From Comamonadaceae bacterium (GTDB taxonomy: Bacteria; Pseudomonadota; Gammaproteobacteria; Burkholderiales; Burkholderiaceae_C): a stretch of 64,000 bases of DNA. The stretch spans positions 62,001 to 126,000 of the forward strand of contig JAAFIW010000008.1 of assembly GCA_013297875.1 (NCBI GenBank), read 5' to 3'. Position numbers and translations under genes: made by a program. Below, piece after piece: positions 35,308 through 43,105 of the stretch (position 1 is its first letter; each line of letters opens with the position of its first letter). The notes beneath the pieces were generated by a model. It searched no databases, had not been told where the DNA came from, and worked only from the letters and a program-made list of their open reading frames with translations.

Positions 35308-36509
35308 AACAAATTCAAGACGCCTACATCGTCGCCGCCACCCGCACCCCCATCGGCCGCTCGCACCGCGGCTACTTCCGCAACATGCGCCCTGACGAGT
35401 TGCTGGCCACCGCCTTGCGCGCCGCCATGGCGCAAGTGCCAGGCCTGGACCCCAAATCCGTAGAAGACGTGATTTGCGGCTGCGCCATCCCCGAAGGTGC
35501 GCAAGGCCTGAACGTAGCCCGCATTGGCGCGGTGCTGGCCGGTCTGCCACACAGCGTGGGCGGCGTCACCGTCAACCGCTTTTGCGCAGCCGGTTTGTCG
35601 GCCGTGCAAATGGCCGCTGACCGCATTCGCGTGGGCGAGGCCGATGTGATGATTGCAGCCGGTGCCGAGAGCATGAGCATGGTGCCCATGATGGGTAACT
35701 CGCCCAGCCTGTCGCCCAGCGTGTTCACCAACCCCGACGACATTGAAAGCTACGGCATTGCTTACGGTATGGGCATGACGGCCGAGAAAGTGGCCACGCA
35801 ATGGAAAGTCTCGCGCGCCGCGCAAGACGAGTTTGCCTACGCATCGCACATGAAAGCCATTGCCGCGATGAAGGCTGGCGAGTTCACCAACGAAATCACG
35901 CCGGTTGAAGTGGCCGACCGCTCGGTGAACCTGGACTCCGCCGAGGTCACCACCAAAACCCGCAGCGTCAACATCGACGAGGGCGCACGCCCCGACACCA
36001 CGGTGGAAGGCCTGTCCAAACTGCGCGCTGTGTTTTCTGCGCGCGGCTCGGTAACGGCGGGCAACAGCTCGCAAACGTCTGATGGCGCGGGTGCCTTGAT
36101 TCTCGTGAGTGAGGCCGCTTTGAAGCGCTACAACCTCAAACCCCTGGCCCGCTTCATCAGCTATGCCAACCGCGGCGTGCCACCGCACCTGATGGGCATT
36201 GGCCCGATTGAGGCGATTCCCTTGGCGCTGAAATTTGCAGGCATCAAGCAAGACGACATCGACTGGTTTGAGCTGAACGAAGCCTTTGCCGCGCAGTCGC
36301 TGGCCGTCATCAACACCCTGGGGTTGAACACCGCCAAGGTCAACCCCATGGGCGGCGCGATTGCCCTGGGCCACCCACTGGGTGCCACCGGTGCTATCCG
36401 CTCAGCGACAGTGGTTCACGCCTTGCAGCGCAAGAATCTGAAGTACGGCATGGTGACCATGTGCGTGGGCATGGGGCAGGGGGCTGCGGGGATATTCGAA
36501 CGGGTCTGA
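35304..36509 (+). CDS. acetyl-CoA acyltransferase (thiolase)
   Basis: The degradative thiolase that releases acetyl-CoA at the end of each beta-oxidation round. The 401-residue protein has the acyl-accepting Cys in VNRFCAAGLSA at about residue 94, the NEAFAAQ motif, the His in GGAIALGHPLGATGA near 357, and the second active-site Cys in TMCVGMGQGA near 386. All catalytic residues are present. CCAGGAG precedes the ATG at MKQIQDAY; the DUF559 stop overlaps this start region. The partner is the FadN-like protein upstream. Confidence 0.95.
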   Translation: MKQIQDAYIVAATRTPIGRSHRGYFRNMRPDELLATALRAAMAQVPGLDPKSVEDVICGCAIPEGAQGLNVARIGAVLAGLPHSVGGVTVNRFCAAGLSAVQMAADRIRVGEADVMIAAGAESMSMVPMMGNSPSLSPSVFTNPDDIESYGIAYGMGMTAEKVATQWKVSRAAQDEFAYASHMKAIAAMKAGEFTNEITPVEVADRSVNLDSAEVTTKTRSVNIDEGARPDTTVEGLSKLRAVFSARGSVTAGNSSQTSDGAGALILVSEAALKRYNLKPLARFISYANRGVPPHLMGIGPIEAIPLALKFAGIKQDDIDWFELNEAFAAQSLAVINTLGLNTAKVNPMGGAIALGHPLGATGAIRSATVVHALQRKNLKYGMVTMCVGMGQGAAGIFERV

Positions 36510-36629
36510 CGACCCGCCCCCTGTGCCGCCTGCGGCGTCTTCCCCCGCAAGCGGGGGACGCCATCGGTGGCCCGGCAAAGCCGGTTCCACGATGGCCCTG
36601 TAATGGGTGGTTTGATATTTGGAGGCTTT

Positions 36630-37460
36630 GTGAGCGAGCAGACCGTGACGAACAGTGGCCACGCCTTTGATGCGGCAGTGGCTTTGCAGCCGCAGGCCGA
36701 TGGCCGCTTCAGCGGCCACACCAGCTTGGCCTATGCCAACATGGTCGGGCCGTTTGGGGGCATCACGGCTGCGCAGGCGCTGAATGCGGTGCTTCAGCAT
36801 CCGCAGCGGCTGGGTGAGCCGGTGTCGCTCACGGTGAATTTTTGTGCGGCCTTGGCTGATGGGCCGTTTACCGTGAAAGCCCATCCGGCCCGTACCAACC
36901 GCTCGACCCAGCACTGGGTGATCGAGGTATCGCAAGCTGAACAGGTGGTGTTAACCGCCACCGCCTTTACGGCGCTGCGCCGCGACACCTGGAGCGGGCC
37001 TGAGCATGCGATGCCCGTGGTTCCACCGCCGTCAAACGTTGAAGTTCCCGATGGCAAAGCCCGCGTCGAATGGGTGAACCGCTACGAAATGCGCTTTGTG
37101 CAGGGCGGCTTTCCCATCGACTGGAACGGTGTGGATACGGGCACCAGCCGCAGCCAAGTGTGGGTGCGTGACAACCCGCCCCGCCCGCTGGACTTTGCGT
37201 CGCTCACCGCGCTGGCGGACATCTTTTTCCCCCGCATCTGGTTGCGCAGGCCCACACTGGTGCCGATTGGCACGGTGTCGATGACGGTGTATTTCCATAC
37301 TGACGGTGCGCAATTGGCTGCCACCGGCACGGGCTATTTGCTGGGCCAGGCGCAGGCACAAAACTTTCGCAACGGCTACTTCGACCAGACTGCGCAGATG
37401 TGGAATGAGGCTGGACACTTGCTGGTCACGACGCACCAAGTCGTCTACTACAAAGAGTAG
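36630..37460 (+). CDS. acyl-CoA thioesterase (TesB-like double hotdog)
   Basis: Hydrolyses acyl-CoA to the free acid and CoA. The protein of 276 residues has two hotdog halves: the first with GRFSGHTSLAYANMVGPFGG and NRSTQHWVIEV, the second with WVRDNPPRPLDFASLTALAD, where Asp is in the position typical of TesB-type active sites, and TVYFHTDGAQLA. The GTG start is favoured by GGAGG five nucleotides upstream; an ATG 21 codons earlier has no such site. It follows thiolase by about 120 nt and precedes the SDR by 2 nt. Confidence 0.86.
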   Translation: MSEQTVTNSGHAFDAAVALQPQADGRFSGHTSLAYANMVGPFGGITAAQALNAVLQHPQRLGEPVSLTVNFCAALADGPFTVKAHPARTNRSTQHWVIEVSQAEQVVLTATAFTALRRDTWSGPEHAMPVVPPPSNVEVPDGKARVEWVNRYEMRFVQGGFPIDWNGVDTGTSRSQVWVRDNPPRPLDFASLTALADIFFPRIWLRRPTLVPIGTVSMTVYFHTDGAQLAATGTGYLLGQAQAQNFRNGYFDQTAQMWNEAGHLLVTTHQVVYYKE

Positions 37461-37462
37461 CC

Positions 37463-38212
37463 ATGAACACCCCGCCGATGAACAAAGTTGCCCTGGTCAT
37501 CGGTGCCGGAGATGCCACCGGCGGCGCGGTGGCCCGCCGCTTCGCCCAGGGCGGCTACACCGCCTGTGTGACCCGCCGCAGCCTGGACAAGCTGCAACCC
37601 TTGCTTGACCAGATCAAAGCCGACGGGAACACCGCCCTTGGCTTCGCATCCGATGCGCGCCAAGAAGAAGAGGTGGTGGCCTTGGTCGAGCAGATCGAGT
37701 CAACCATCGGCCCCATTGAGGTGCTGGTGTTCAACATCGGGGCCAATGCGCCCAGCAGCATTCTGGAAGAGACCGCCCGCAAGTACTTCAAGATCTGGGA
37801 GATGGCTTGCTTTGCTGGCTTTCTGAATGGCCGCGAGGTCGCCAAACGCATGGTCACGCGGGCCGACGTGAGCCGACAACAAACCATCATCTTCACCGGT
37901 GCCACCGCCTCCCTGCGCGGCAGTGCCAACTTTGCGGCCTTTGCCGGTGCCAAACACGCCCTGCGTGCGCTGGCCCAAAGCATGGCCCGCGAGCTGGGGC
38001 CGCGCGGCATTCACGTGGCCCACAGCATCATCGACGGTGCCATCGACACGGCTTTCATCCGCGACAATTTTCCGCAGCGCTATGCACTGAAAGATCAGGA
38101 CGGCATCGTCAACCCCGCGCACATTGCACATGCTTACTGGATGCTGCACCAACAGCCGCGCGACGCCTGGACGCATGAGCTGGATTTACGACCGTATTTG
38201 GAGAAATTTTGA
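37463..38212 (+). CDS. short-chain dehydrogenase/reductase with Phe for the catalytic Tyr
   Basis: A 249-residue Rossmann-fold protein of the SDR family. The cofactor loop is VIGAGDATGGAVARRF, a variant of TGxxxGxG; Ser/Thr in FTGATASLRG are at the usual Ser position. The YxxxK motif reads FAGAK (residues FAAFAGAKHALRAL), so the catalytic Tyr is Phe while Lys is kept. Its activity is therefore uncertain; it may use another acid or act on an unusual substrate. It starts 2 nt after the thioesterase stop, within the acyl-CoA operon. Confidence 0.85.
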   Translation: MNTPPMNKVALVIGAGDATGGAVARRFAQGGYTACVTRRSLDKLQPLLDQIKADGNTALGFASDARQEEEVVALVEQIESTIGPIEVLVFNIGANAPSSILEETARKYFKIWEMACFAGFLNGREVAKRMVTRADVSRQQTIIFTGATASLRGSANFAAFAGAKHALRALAQSMARELGPRGIHVAHSIIDGAIDTAFIRDNFPQRYALKDQDGIVNPAHIAHAYWMLHQQPRDAWTHELDLRPYLEKF

Positions 38213-38216
38213 ATGC

Positions 38217-38336
38217 GAGGGGGCAAGGACGCGAAGGGCGCGAAAACTCGCGAAGGGCGCGAAAGAACAGCCAAAATTTTTATGGTTTTCTTTCGCGCCC
38301 TTCGCGTAGTTTTTGCGTCCTTCGCGTCCTTGCCCC
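38217..38336. repeat. long palindromic intergenic repeat, copy 5
   Basis: The left arm GGACGCGAAGGGCGCGAAAA and the complementary TTTCGCGCCCTTCGCG on the right, with the outer ends GGGGGCAAGGACGCG / CGCGTCCTTGCCCCC also pairing. It lies between the SDR and the DsbA-fold isomerase, in the same family as copies 1-4. Confidence 0.85.
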
Positions 38337-38373
38337 CGATTCCTACGCCTGACTGACCAACCAAGGAGACACG

Positions 38374-38961
38374 ATGAAAACCCTCGATTTCTACTTCGAC
38401 TTTGGCAGCCCCGCCGCCTACCTGGCCTGGACGCAGCTACCCCAGCTGGCAGCCGACACCGGAGCCACGGTGAACCTGATGCCCATGCTGCTGGGCGGCA
38501 TATTCCAGGCCACCGGCAACCGCCCGCCCATTTCGGTGCCACTGAAAGGCAGCTACCTGTTTGTTGATTTGGGGCGCTATGCCAAACGCTACGGTGTGCC
38601 CTTGGTCATGAACCCGTACTTTCCCATCAACACGCTGACTTTCATGCGTGCCGATGTGGGGCTGACGATGCGCGGCGACGCGCGTCTGAATGAATTTCGC
38701 TCAGCCATTTTCAAAGCCATCTGGGTGGATGCGCAAAACCTGAACGACCCCGCCACCGTGGTCAGCGTATTGGCCGCTGCGGGCTTCGATGCACAAGCCA
38801 TGATGGCGCTAACCGCAGACCCGGCGGTGAAAGACGAGCTCAAAACGCGCACCGAAGCCGCCGTGGCGCGCGGCGTGTTTGGCGCGCCCATGTTTTTTGT
38901 TGGCAACCAGATGTTCTGGGGCCAGGATCGACTTGATTTTGTGAAAGAAGCCTTGCAATGA
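38374..38961 (+). CDS. 2-hydroxychromene-2-carboxylate isomerase-like DsbA-fold protein
   Basis: A 195-residue thioredoxin-fold protein of the kappa-class GST/HCCA isomerase family. It starts LDFYFDFGSPAAYLAW with the family FGSP and no CxxC; MPMLLGGIFQATGN and the cis-Pro segment GVFGAPMFFVGNQMFWGQDRL are typical. Such proteins isomerise in naphthalene degradation or have unknown glutathione-dependent roles; here, inside an acyl-CoA operon, the substrate is not known. Its stop overlaps the first copy of the duplicated enoyl-CoA hydratase start as ATGA. Confidence 0.86.
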   Translation: MKTLDFYFDFGSPAAYLAWTQLPQLAADTGATVNLMPMLLGGIFQATGNRPPISVPLKGSYLFVDLGRYAKRYGVPLVMNPYFPINTLTFMRADVGLTMRGDARLNEFRSAIFKAIWVDAQNLNDPATVVSVLAAAGFDAQAMMALTADPAVKDELKTRTEAAVARGVFGAPMFFVGNQMFWGQDRLDFVKEALQ

Positions 38962-39061
38962 CTAACGACGTTTTGATCCACACCGAAGGCCACCGACGTG
39001 GGCCACCTGGCCGTGCACATTGAGCTTGCAATGACTAACGACGTTTTGATCCACACCGAAG
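38952..39061 (+). repeat. 73-bp-period duplication of an enoyl-CoA hydratase start
   Basis: A 37-bp sequence that contains the ATG and the first codons of the hydratase (MTNDVLIHTE) is present at 38952-38988 and again, identical, at 39025-39061. The first copy opens a 21-codon ORF (38958-39023) whose ATG overlaps the stop of the isomerase gene. The second copy is the real start. Confidence 0.92.
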
Positions 39062-39798
39062 CCGGCGTGATGACTCTCACCTTGAACCGCGTGGACAAGA
39101 AAAACTCCATTTCGGTGGCCATGTACAGCGCGATGGCCGATGCACTCGCGCAAGCCGCGACAGACGCCAGCACCCGCGTGGCGGTGTTTCAAGGCCACGA
39201 GACCATCTTCAGCGCGGGCAACGACATTGGCGACTTTTTGAACAAACCGCCTGCGGGCATGGACTCGCCCGTGTTCCGCTTCTTGCACGCCATTGCCAGC
39301 TTTCCCAAGCCCTTGCTCGCCGCCGTCTGCGGCCCGGCGGTGGGCATTGGCACCACCTTGCTGTTTCACTGCGACCTGGTTTACGCGGGCGACAACGCCG
39401 CCTTCAGCATGCCCTTTGTCAACCTGGGCCTGTGCCCCGAAGCCGCCAGCAGCCTGCTGGTGCCGCAAATGCTGGGCTACCACCGCGCCGCTGAAGCCCT
39501 GCTCTTGGGCGAGCCCTTCATGGCCGAAGCCGCGCTGGAAGTCGGCCTGGTCAACCGCGTGCTGCCGCCGTTAGAGGCGAATAACTACGCCCAGCAGCAA
39601 GCCCGCAAACTCGCCGCCAAACCGCTTTCCAGCCTGATCGAAACCAAGAGCCTGATGAAGAAAAACCAGACCACCCAGGTGCTGCAGGTCATGGCCGAAG
39701 AGGGCGCCAGCTTCGGTCGCATGCTCACCGAGCCGGCCGCCAAAGAAGCCTTCACGGCCTTCATGGAGCGCCGCAAACCTGATTTCTCGCAGCTGTGA
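39031..39798 (+). CDS. enoyl-CoA hydratase/isomerase family protein
   Basis: A 255-residue crotonase-fold protein. The oxyanion-hole segments are FSAGNDIGDF and CGPAVGIGTTLLF. At the catalytic positions the usual first Glu is replaced (MPFVNLGL) while the second is kept (CPEAASS), a pattern seen in isomerase-type crotonases rather than hydratases, so it may shift double bonds. The start used is the second of two identical 37-bp start regions. No strong ribosome site precedes it, which leaves room for coupling through the upstream 21-codon ORF. Confidence 0.88.
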   Translation: MTNDVLIHTEAGVMTLTLNRVDKKNSISVAMYSAMADALAQAATDASTRVAVFQGHETIFSAGNDIGDFLNKPPAGMDSPVFRFLHAIASFPKPLLAAVCGPAVGIGTTLLFHCDLVYAGDNAAFSMPFVNLGLCPEAASSLLVPQMLGYHRAAEALLLGEPFMAEAALEVGLVNRVLPPLEANNYAQQQARKLAAKPLSSLIETKSLMKKNQTTQVLQVMAEEGASFGRMLTEPAAKEAFTAFMERRKPDFSQL

Positions 39799-39859
39799 GC
39801 AAAACCCGCCTTCATGGCAGTGTTTACATGCCAAATCAGCTACCCGCCCAGGTGAATAC

Positions 39860-39887
39860 TGCTCAAGCAGCTATATAAAACATAGCA
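39860..39887. repeat. short dispersed inverted repeat (TGCTCAAGCAGCTAT family)
   Basis: TGCTCAAGCAGCTATATAAA followed by ACATAGCA; the ends GCTAT and ATAGC are complementary. Members of the family occur in coding sequence at about 4856, 11223, 13026, 15372, 31794, 59930 and 61585, and between genes at about 20231, 24853, 45215, 45571, 57497 and 63280. Most are 20-35 nt with a variable centre. Confidence 0.8.
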
Positions 39888-39910
39888 TATCAACCGAACC
39901 GAAAGCCCTC

Positions 39911-40633
39911 ATGACCTCCCCCATCACCTCCCCCGTCAGCTACACCTTGAACGACGGCATCGCCACCCTCACCCTGGACGACGGCAAAGCCAACGCCATG
40001 AACCCGCGCATGCTGCAAGCCGTCAACGACGCGCTGACCCAGGCCGAGGCCGACCAGGCCGTCGTCGTGCTCACCGGCCGGCCCGGCATGTTTTCGGGTG
40101 GTTTTGACCTGGGCATATTCAAGGCGGGCGATGCCGCCGAGCAGCTGCGCATGCTCAACGCCGGTGCCCAAATCACCCATCGCCTGCTGTCGTTTCCCCA
40201 CCCCGTGGTGGCCGCGTGCAGCGGCCATGCGGTGGCCATGGGCGTGTTTTTGCTGCTCTCAACCGACGTGCGCATCGGCCTGACAGAGGGTGCCATGGTG
40301 CACGTCAACGAAGTGCAAATCGGCATGACCGTCCCCCACTTCGCCCTGGAAGTCTGCCGCCAGCGCCTGGCCCCCGCCCACCTGACCCTGGCCGCCGTCA
40401 CCGCCCAGCCCTACACCACAGCCCAGGCCTTGACCGCAGGCTTCTTCGACGAACTCGCCCCCGCCGAAACCCTCGCCACCGCCGCTTTGGCCCAAGCCAC
40501 CCGGTTGAAAAAACTCAACCGTGCAGCGTTCACAGCGACCAAACTGCGCCAGCGGCAGGTGGGGTTGGCGGCGCTGGCGCTGGCGATTGAAGCGGATGCG
40601 AAGGATTGGGGTGCGCGGCTGACGGCGCGATAG
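39911..40633 (+). CDS. crotonase/enoyl-CoA hydratase family protein
   Basis: A 240-residue crotonase-fold protein, the last gene of the acyl-CoA operon. It has YTLNDGIATLTLDDGKANAMN, the oxyanion segment FSGGFDLGIFKAG and the second CSGHAVAMGVFLLLSTDVR, and a Glu in HVNEVQIGMTVP at the first catalytic position; the second Glu position is not preserved (VPHFALEV). A hydratase or hydrolase role is possible. Its promoter and first 41 codons are duplicated at 45185-45388. Confidence 0.9.
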   Translation: MTSPITSPVSYTLNDGIATLTLDDGKANAMNPRMLQAVNDALTQAEADQAVVVLTGRPGMFSGGFDLGIFKAGDAAEQLRMLNAGAQITHRLLSFPHPVVAACSGHAVAMGVFLLLSTDVRIGLTEGAMVHVNEVQIGMTVPHFALEVCRQRLAPAHLTLAAVTAQPYTTAQALTAGFFDELAPAETLATAALAQATRLKKLNRAAFTATKLRQRQVGLAALALAIEADAKDWGARLTAR

Positions 40634-40958
40634 GGGCGCGAATTACTGGAGCTGCAACAAGCAATCGGGGACGCGCTGCCGGATTTGGACTCCTCCGAGC
40701 CGCGACAAGCATTGGGGGTCAGATCCGGTCAGATCCCGATTCAGTACGAGTCCTCGTCGGCGCGACACAACACAAATACGAAATCGGGCTCTGACCGGCT
40801 CTGACCCCCATTGCGCACTGGTTTGCGGGAAGCGGTTGAGCCCAAACCCACCACAACACCCTAAGCGTGGCGCGCAACAAACGCCATTCCTGTGCGTTAT
40901 TTACATCGGGTTTATTGACGGAATCGGCCTGCAGCCGATGAATTGATCACGACTCCAA
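40634..40958. other. intergenic region with a REP-like hairpin and a duplicated segment
   Basis: Contains a 31-nt inverted repeat (40711-40742 against 40782-40812) and, at about 40885-40917, a segment CGCCATTCCTGTGCGTTATT that recurs near 45150 and 45506. No gene was found. Confidence 0.6.
40711..40812. repeat. REP-like long inverted repeat
   Basis: The left arm ATTGGGGGTCAGATCCGGTC and following bases pair with the right arm ending GACCGGCTCTGACCCCCATT over about 31 nt, with a 39-nt loop. The GGGGTCAGA core resembles REP elements associated with RAYT transposases; no such gene is in the window. A smaller related hairpin is at 45045-45081. Confidence 0.75.
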
Positions 40959-41444
40959 TCACTTGCAATGAAATCGGCCAGGTAGTTCGTCCTTTTGGCC
41001 GCCACTCGGTAAATCAGGGTTCTTGCCGCCAGAGCAAACACCGAAGTGAATCTCCGTTCCAGGCGGAAGATTGAAGAAATTGTCTTTAACCTGGCCTGGT
41101 CTTAGCCAATAAGCCTGCTGGAAGTACTTGCCCTCATTACCGCAGGCGCTACTCGAGGTGCCCGGAAGATCGGTCGGCGTATGGCAATGCATAACGTAAA
41201 TTGTGAATGAACAGTTATTTGTCAAAGTTTGAGAATCATGCCCCTTGTGGGGACTTTTCTTGAATCCAAGAATTACGCAATTTGTCGCAACGAATCCCGA
41301 TCCCCCAACATTTCGGACCGGATCAATGCCTATACCGCCCATTGAATTTCCGTCACCAAACTGAGTGGCCGCTACAACGCCGCTATGCAGTCCGAAGAAA
41401 AGCAATGGTCCGCACAAAAAGTTACGCCACGGAGTTTTTTGCAT
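40959..41444 (-). CDS. secreted Cys-containing hypothetical protein
   Basis: A protein of about 161 residues with a signal peptide (WRNFLCGPLLFFGLHSGVVA) and a mature region with six Cys (NCVILGF, NNCSFTIYVMHCHTPT, SACGNEG, FGVCSGGK, FHCK) suggesting disulfides in the periplasm or outside the cell. Upstream GGTGG supports the ATG at MQKTPWRN; longer versions from 41483 or 41603 are possible. The NCVIL/NCSFTIYVMHC part is beta-like. The family is not recognised. The composition is less GC-rich than its neighbours, in line with an acquired patch. Confidence 0.55.
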   Translation of the reverse strand: MQKTPWRNFLCGPLLFFGLHSGVVAATQFGDGNSMGGIGIDPVRNVGGSGFVATNCVILGFKKSPHKGHDSQTLTNNCSFTIYVMHCHTPTDLPGTSSSACGNEGKYFQQAYWLRPGQVKDNFFNLPPGTEIHFGVCSGGKNPDLPSGGQKDELPGRFHCK

Positions 41445-41746
41445 CCACCGATAAGCGTGAATGAGACGAGCACTGATCAACATAACCGGTTGGCTCCAAA
41501 ATAAATTATCCGTTGAAGCTCTAGATTCAAATCGGCACCAAATGAAATCGACCCGCAGACCTACGCTTGCTCTCTGGCCCGGCGCAGCCCATTTAACCGA
41601 CACTAGTGTTTCTGCTTATCCTTTAACTTGGGTGGATTGCGCCTGGAGCGGGTGCCTTGCAAGGTCAGCAAGCAGCGCGCATTGGTGGCTACCCAGCCAG
41701 ATCAAATCTGTTGCTGGGGCATCCGTTTTCGTTTGGACACTGACTA
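41445..41746. other. 302-nt gap between two secreted-protein genes
   Basis: No convincing gene, repeat or terminator is visible on either strand. Base composition is lower in GC than the flanking operons. Confidence 0.4.
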
Positions 41747-42151
41747 TCAGCACACTCGGCAAACACTAGATGGATTGGAAAAATATGCAGTAAGCGCGTT
41801 GCAAGATTGAGCGGCCAGAGCGAGTGCAGCTGGGGTGCCCTGATCCTTGCGTGCACAAGCACTTTGGCAAAGAGTTGTTGATTGGGGGTCCGGCACTCCA
41901 ATCCAGACCGCACTGACACTACACTTAGCTTCCAGACAAGCAGAGGTGGCGCAAGCGCTACTACTCCCGCTGCCACTGGTGCCACTGCCACTGGTGCTAC
42001 TCCCGCTGCCACTGGTGCTACTCCCGCTGGCACTACCGGACGAACCGGATGACGAGCCTGAGCTTTCTTCGCCGCCACAAGCTGTTAATAAACTGATGAT
42101 CGTAGCCATAGTCGCTACACAAAATATCCGTTTGACTGTTTTGAAACTCAC
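41747..42151 (-). CDS. small lipoprotein with Ser/Gly linker and Cys-rich tail
   Basis: A 134-residue protein with a lipobox (ISLLTAC-G; lipid on Cys25), a Ser/Gly linker of about 40 residues (SGSSTSGSGSSTSGSGTSGS), then a C-terminal domain with eight Cys, including ACATSACLEAKC and CQSACARK, and the end SSVCRVC. It would present a disulfide-rich head on a flexible tether at the outer membrane. The linker is encoded by a degenerate 12-24-nt tandem repeat. GTG start with GAGG upstream. The family is not recognised. Confidence 0.6.
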   Translation of the reverse strand: MSFKTVKRIFCVATMATIISLLTACGGEESSGSSSGSSGSASGSSTSGSGSSTSGSGTSGSGSSSACATSACLEAKCSVSAVWIGVPDPQSTTLCQSACARKDQGTPAALALAAQSCNALTAYFSNPSSVCRVC

Positions 42152-42328
42152 GGTGGGTACCTCGAAATTGAGTTGTTAGTGATCTGCGTTAACAAGAGCG
42201 TCACGCAGCTGCAGGTTACAAGTCCGGACAAGATCTACCCATCCCATATTCATGGTAGTCAAATTTGGGTATCACAACGTCCAAACCCCGTATGCTCAAC
42301 TCGAAATATCCACTGTAGGAAGGTTGCG

Positions 42329-43048
42329 GTGGTCATCCACTTGTTCTCAAGGCGCAACCACTTGCAAACTACTCTGAACGTGGTGATCGTCGAAGACGAT
42401 GAGCCCACCCGCCAAACCCTGTGCGACGCGATTTCTGCACAGCCCGGCATGCACGTCGCGGCGGAGTTCGGTTTGGTACTACCCGCGATTGTTTGGCTGC
42501 TCAGCCATCAGGCCGATGTTTTGCTCACCGATCTGGGTCTGCCCGACGGCTCGGGCATCAGCGTGATCAAGGCGTGTGCAGCCGCGCAGCCGCAATGCGA
42601 CATCATGGTCATCACCATGTTTGGCGATGAGCAAAACGTGCTGGCTTCCATTGATGCTGGTGCTCTGGGCTACATCCTGAAAGATGCCGACAGTGTTGAT
42701 GTGGGTCGCTTCATCACCGACATGCAGCGCGGCGGCTCACCCATGAGTCCGCTGGTGGCCCGCAAGCTGCTGACGCGTGCCCGTGTGCAACCCCAGCGTG
42801 CAGGCACAAGTAACCCAGTGGCGGCGATCAACCTGTCTGCGCGCGAAGCCGAAGTACTAGACCTGATTGCCCGTGGCTACACCTACAGCGAAATCGCGGC
42901 ACTGCTCAAGCTGGCCACCGGCACCGTGCAAAGCCATGTCAAAAACATCTACGGCAAGCTGGCTGTTCATAACCGCAGCGAAGCGGTGTTTGAAGCGCAC
43001 AAGCTGGGTTTGCTGCAGCCAGGTTTGTTGCAGCAGCAGCGTTTGTAG
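42329..43048 (+). CDS. LuxR/NarL-family response regulator
   Basis: A two-component regulator of 239 residues. The receiver domain has the acidic pair (VVIVEDDEPTR), phosphoacceptor Asp in VLLTDLGLPDG at about residue 68, Thr in MVITMFGDE and Lys in YILKDAD. The C-terminal LuxR helix-turn-helix is LSAREAEVLDLIARGYTYSE ... VQSHVKNIYGKL. GTG 42329 was chosen because AGGAAGG lies 5 nt before it; the frame is open further up but that part has no protein-like character. It is transcribed together with the histidine kinase 57 nt downstream. Confidence 0.92.
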   Translation: MVIHLFSRRNHLQTTLNVVIVEDDEPTRQTLCDAISAQPGMHVAAEFGLVLPAIVWLLSHQADVLLTDLGLPDGSGISVIKACAAAQPQCDIMVITMFGDEQNVLASIDAGALGYILKDADSVDVGRFITDMQRGGSPMSPLVARKLLTRARVQPQRAGTSNPVAAINLSAREAEVLDLIARGYTYSEIAALLKLATGTVQSHVKNIYGKLAVHNRSEAVFEAHKLGLLQPGLLQQQRL

Positions 43049-43105
43049 GTAGAAATTGCGCAAGTGGCGGTTCTGCTCTTTGGCGGCAGGAAGAGGCTAA
43101 TAGCA

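Noticed and set aside
41940-42050. Tandem repeat thought to be a minisatellite or a small CRISPR
   Set aside because: It lies in frame in the lipoprotein gene and encodes its Ser/Gly linker; the units are short, degenerate and without spacers.
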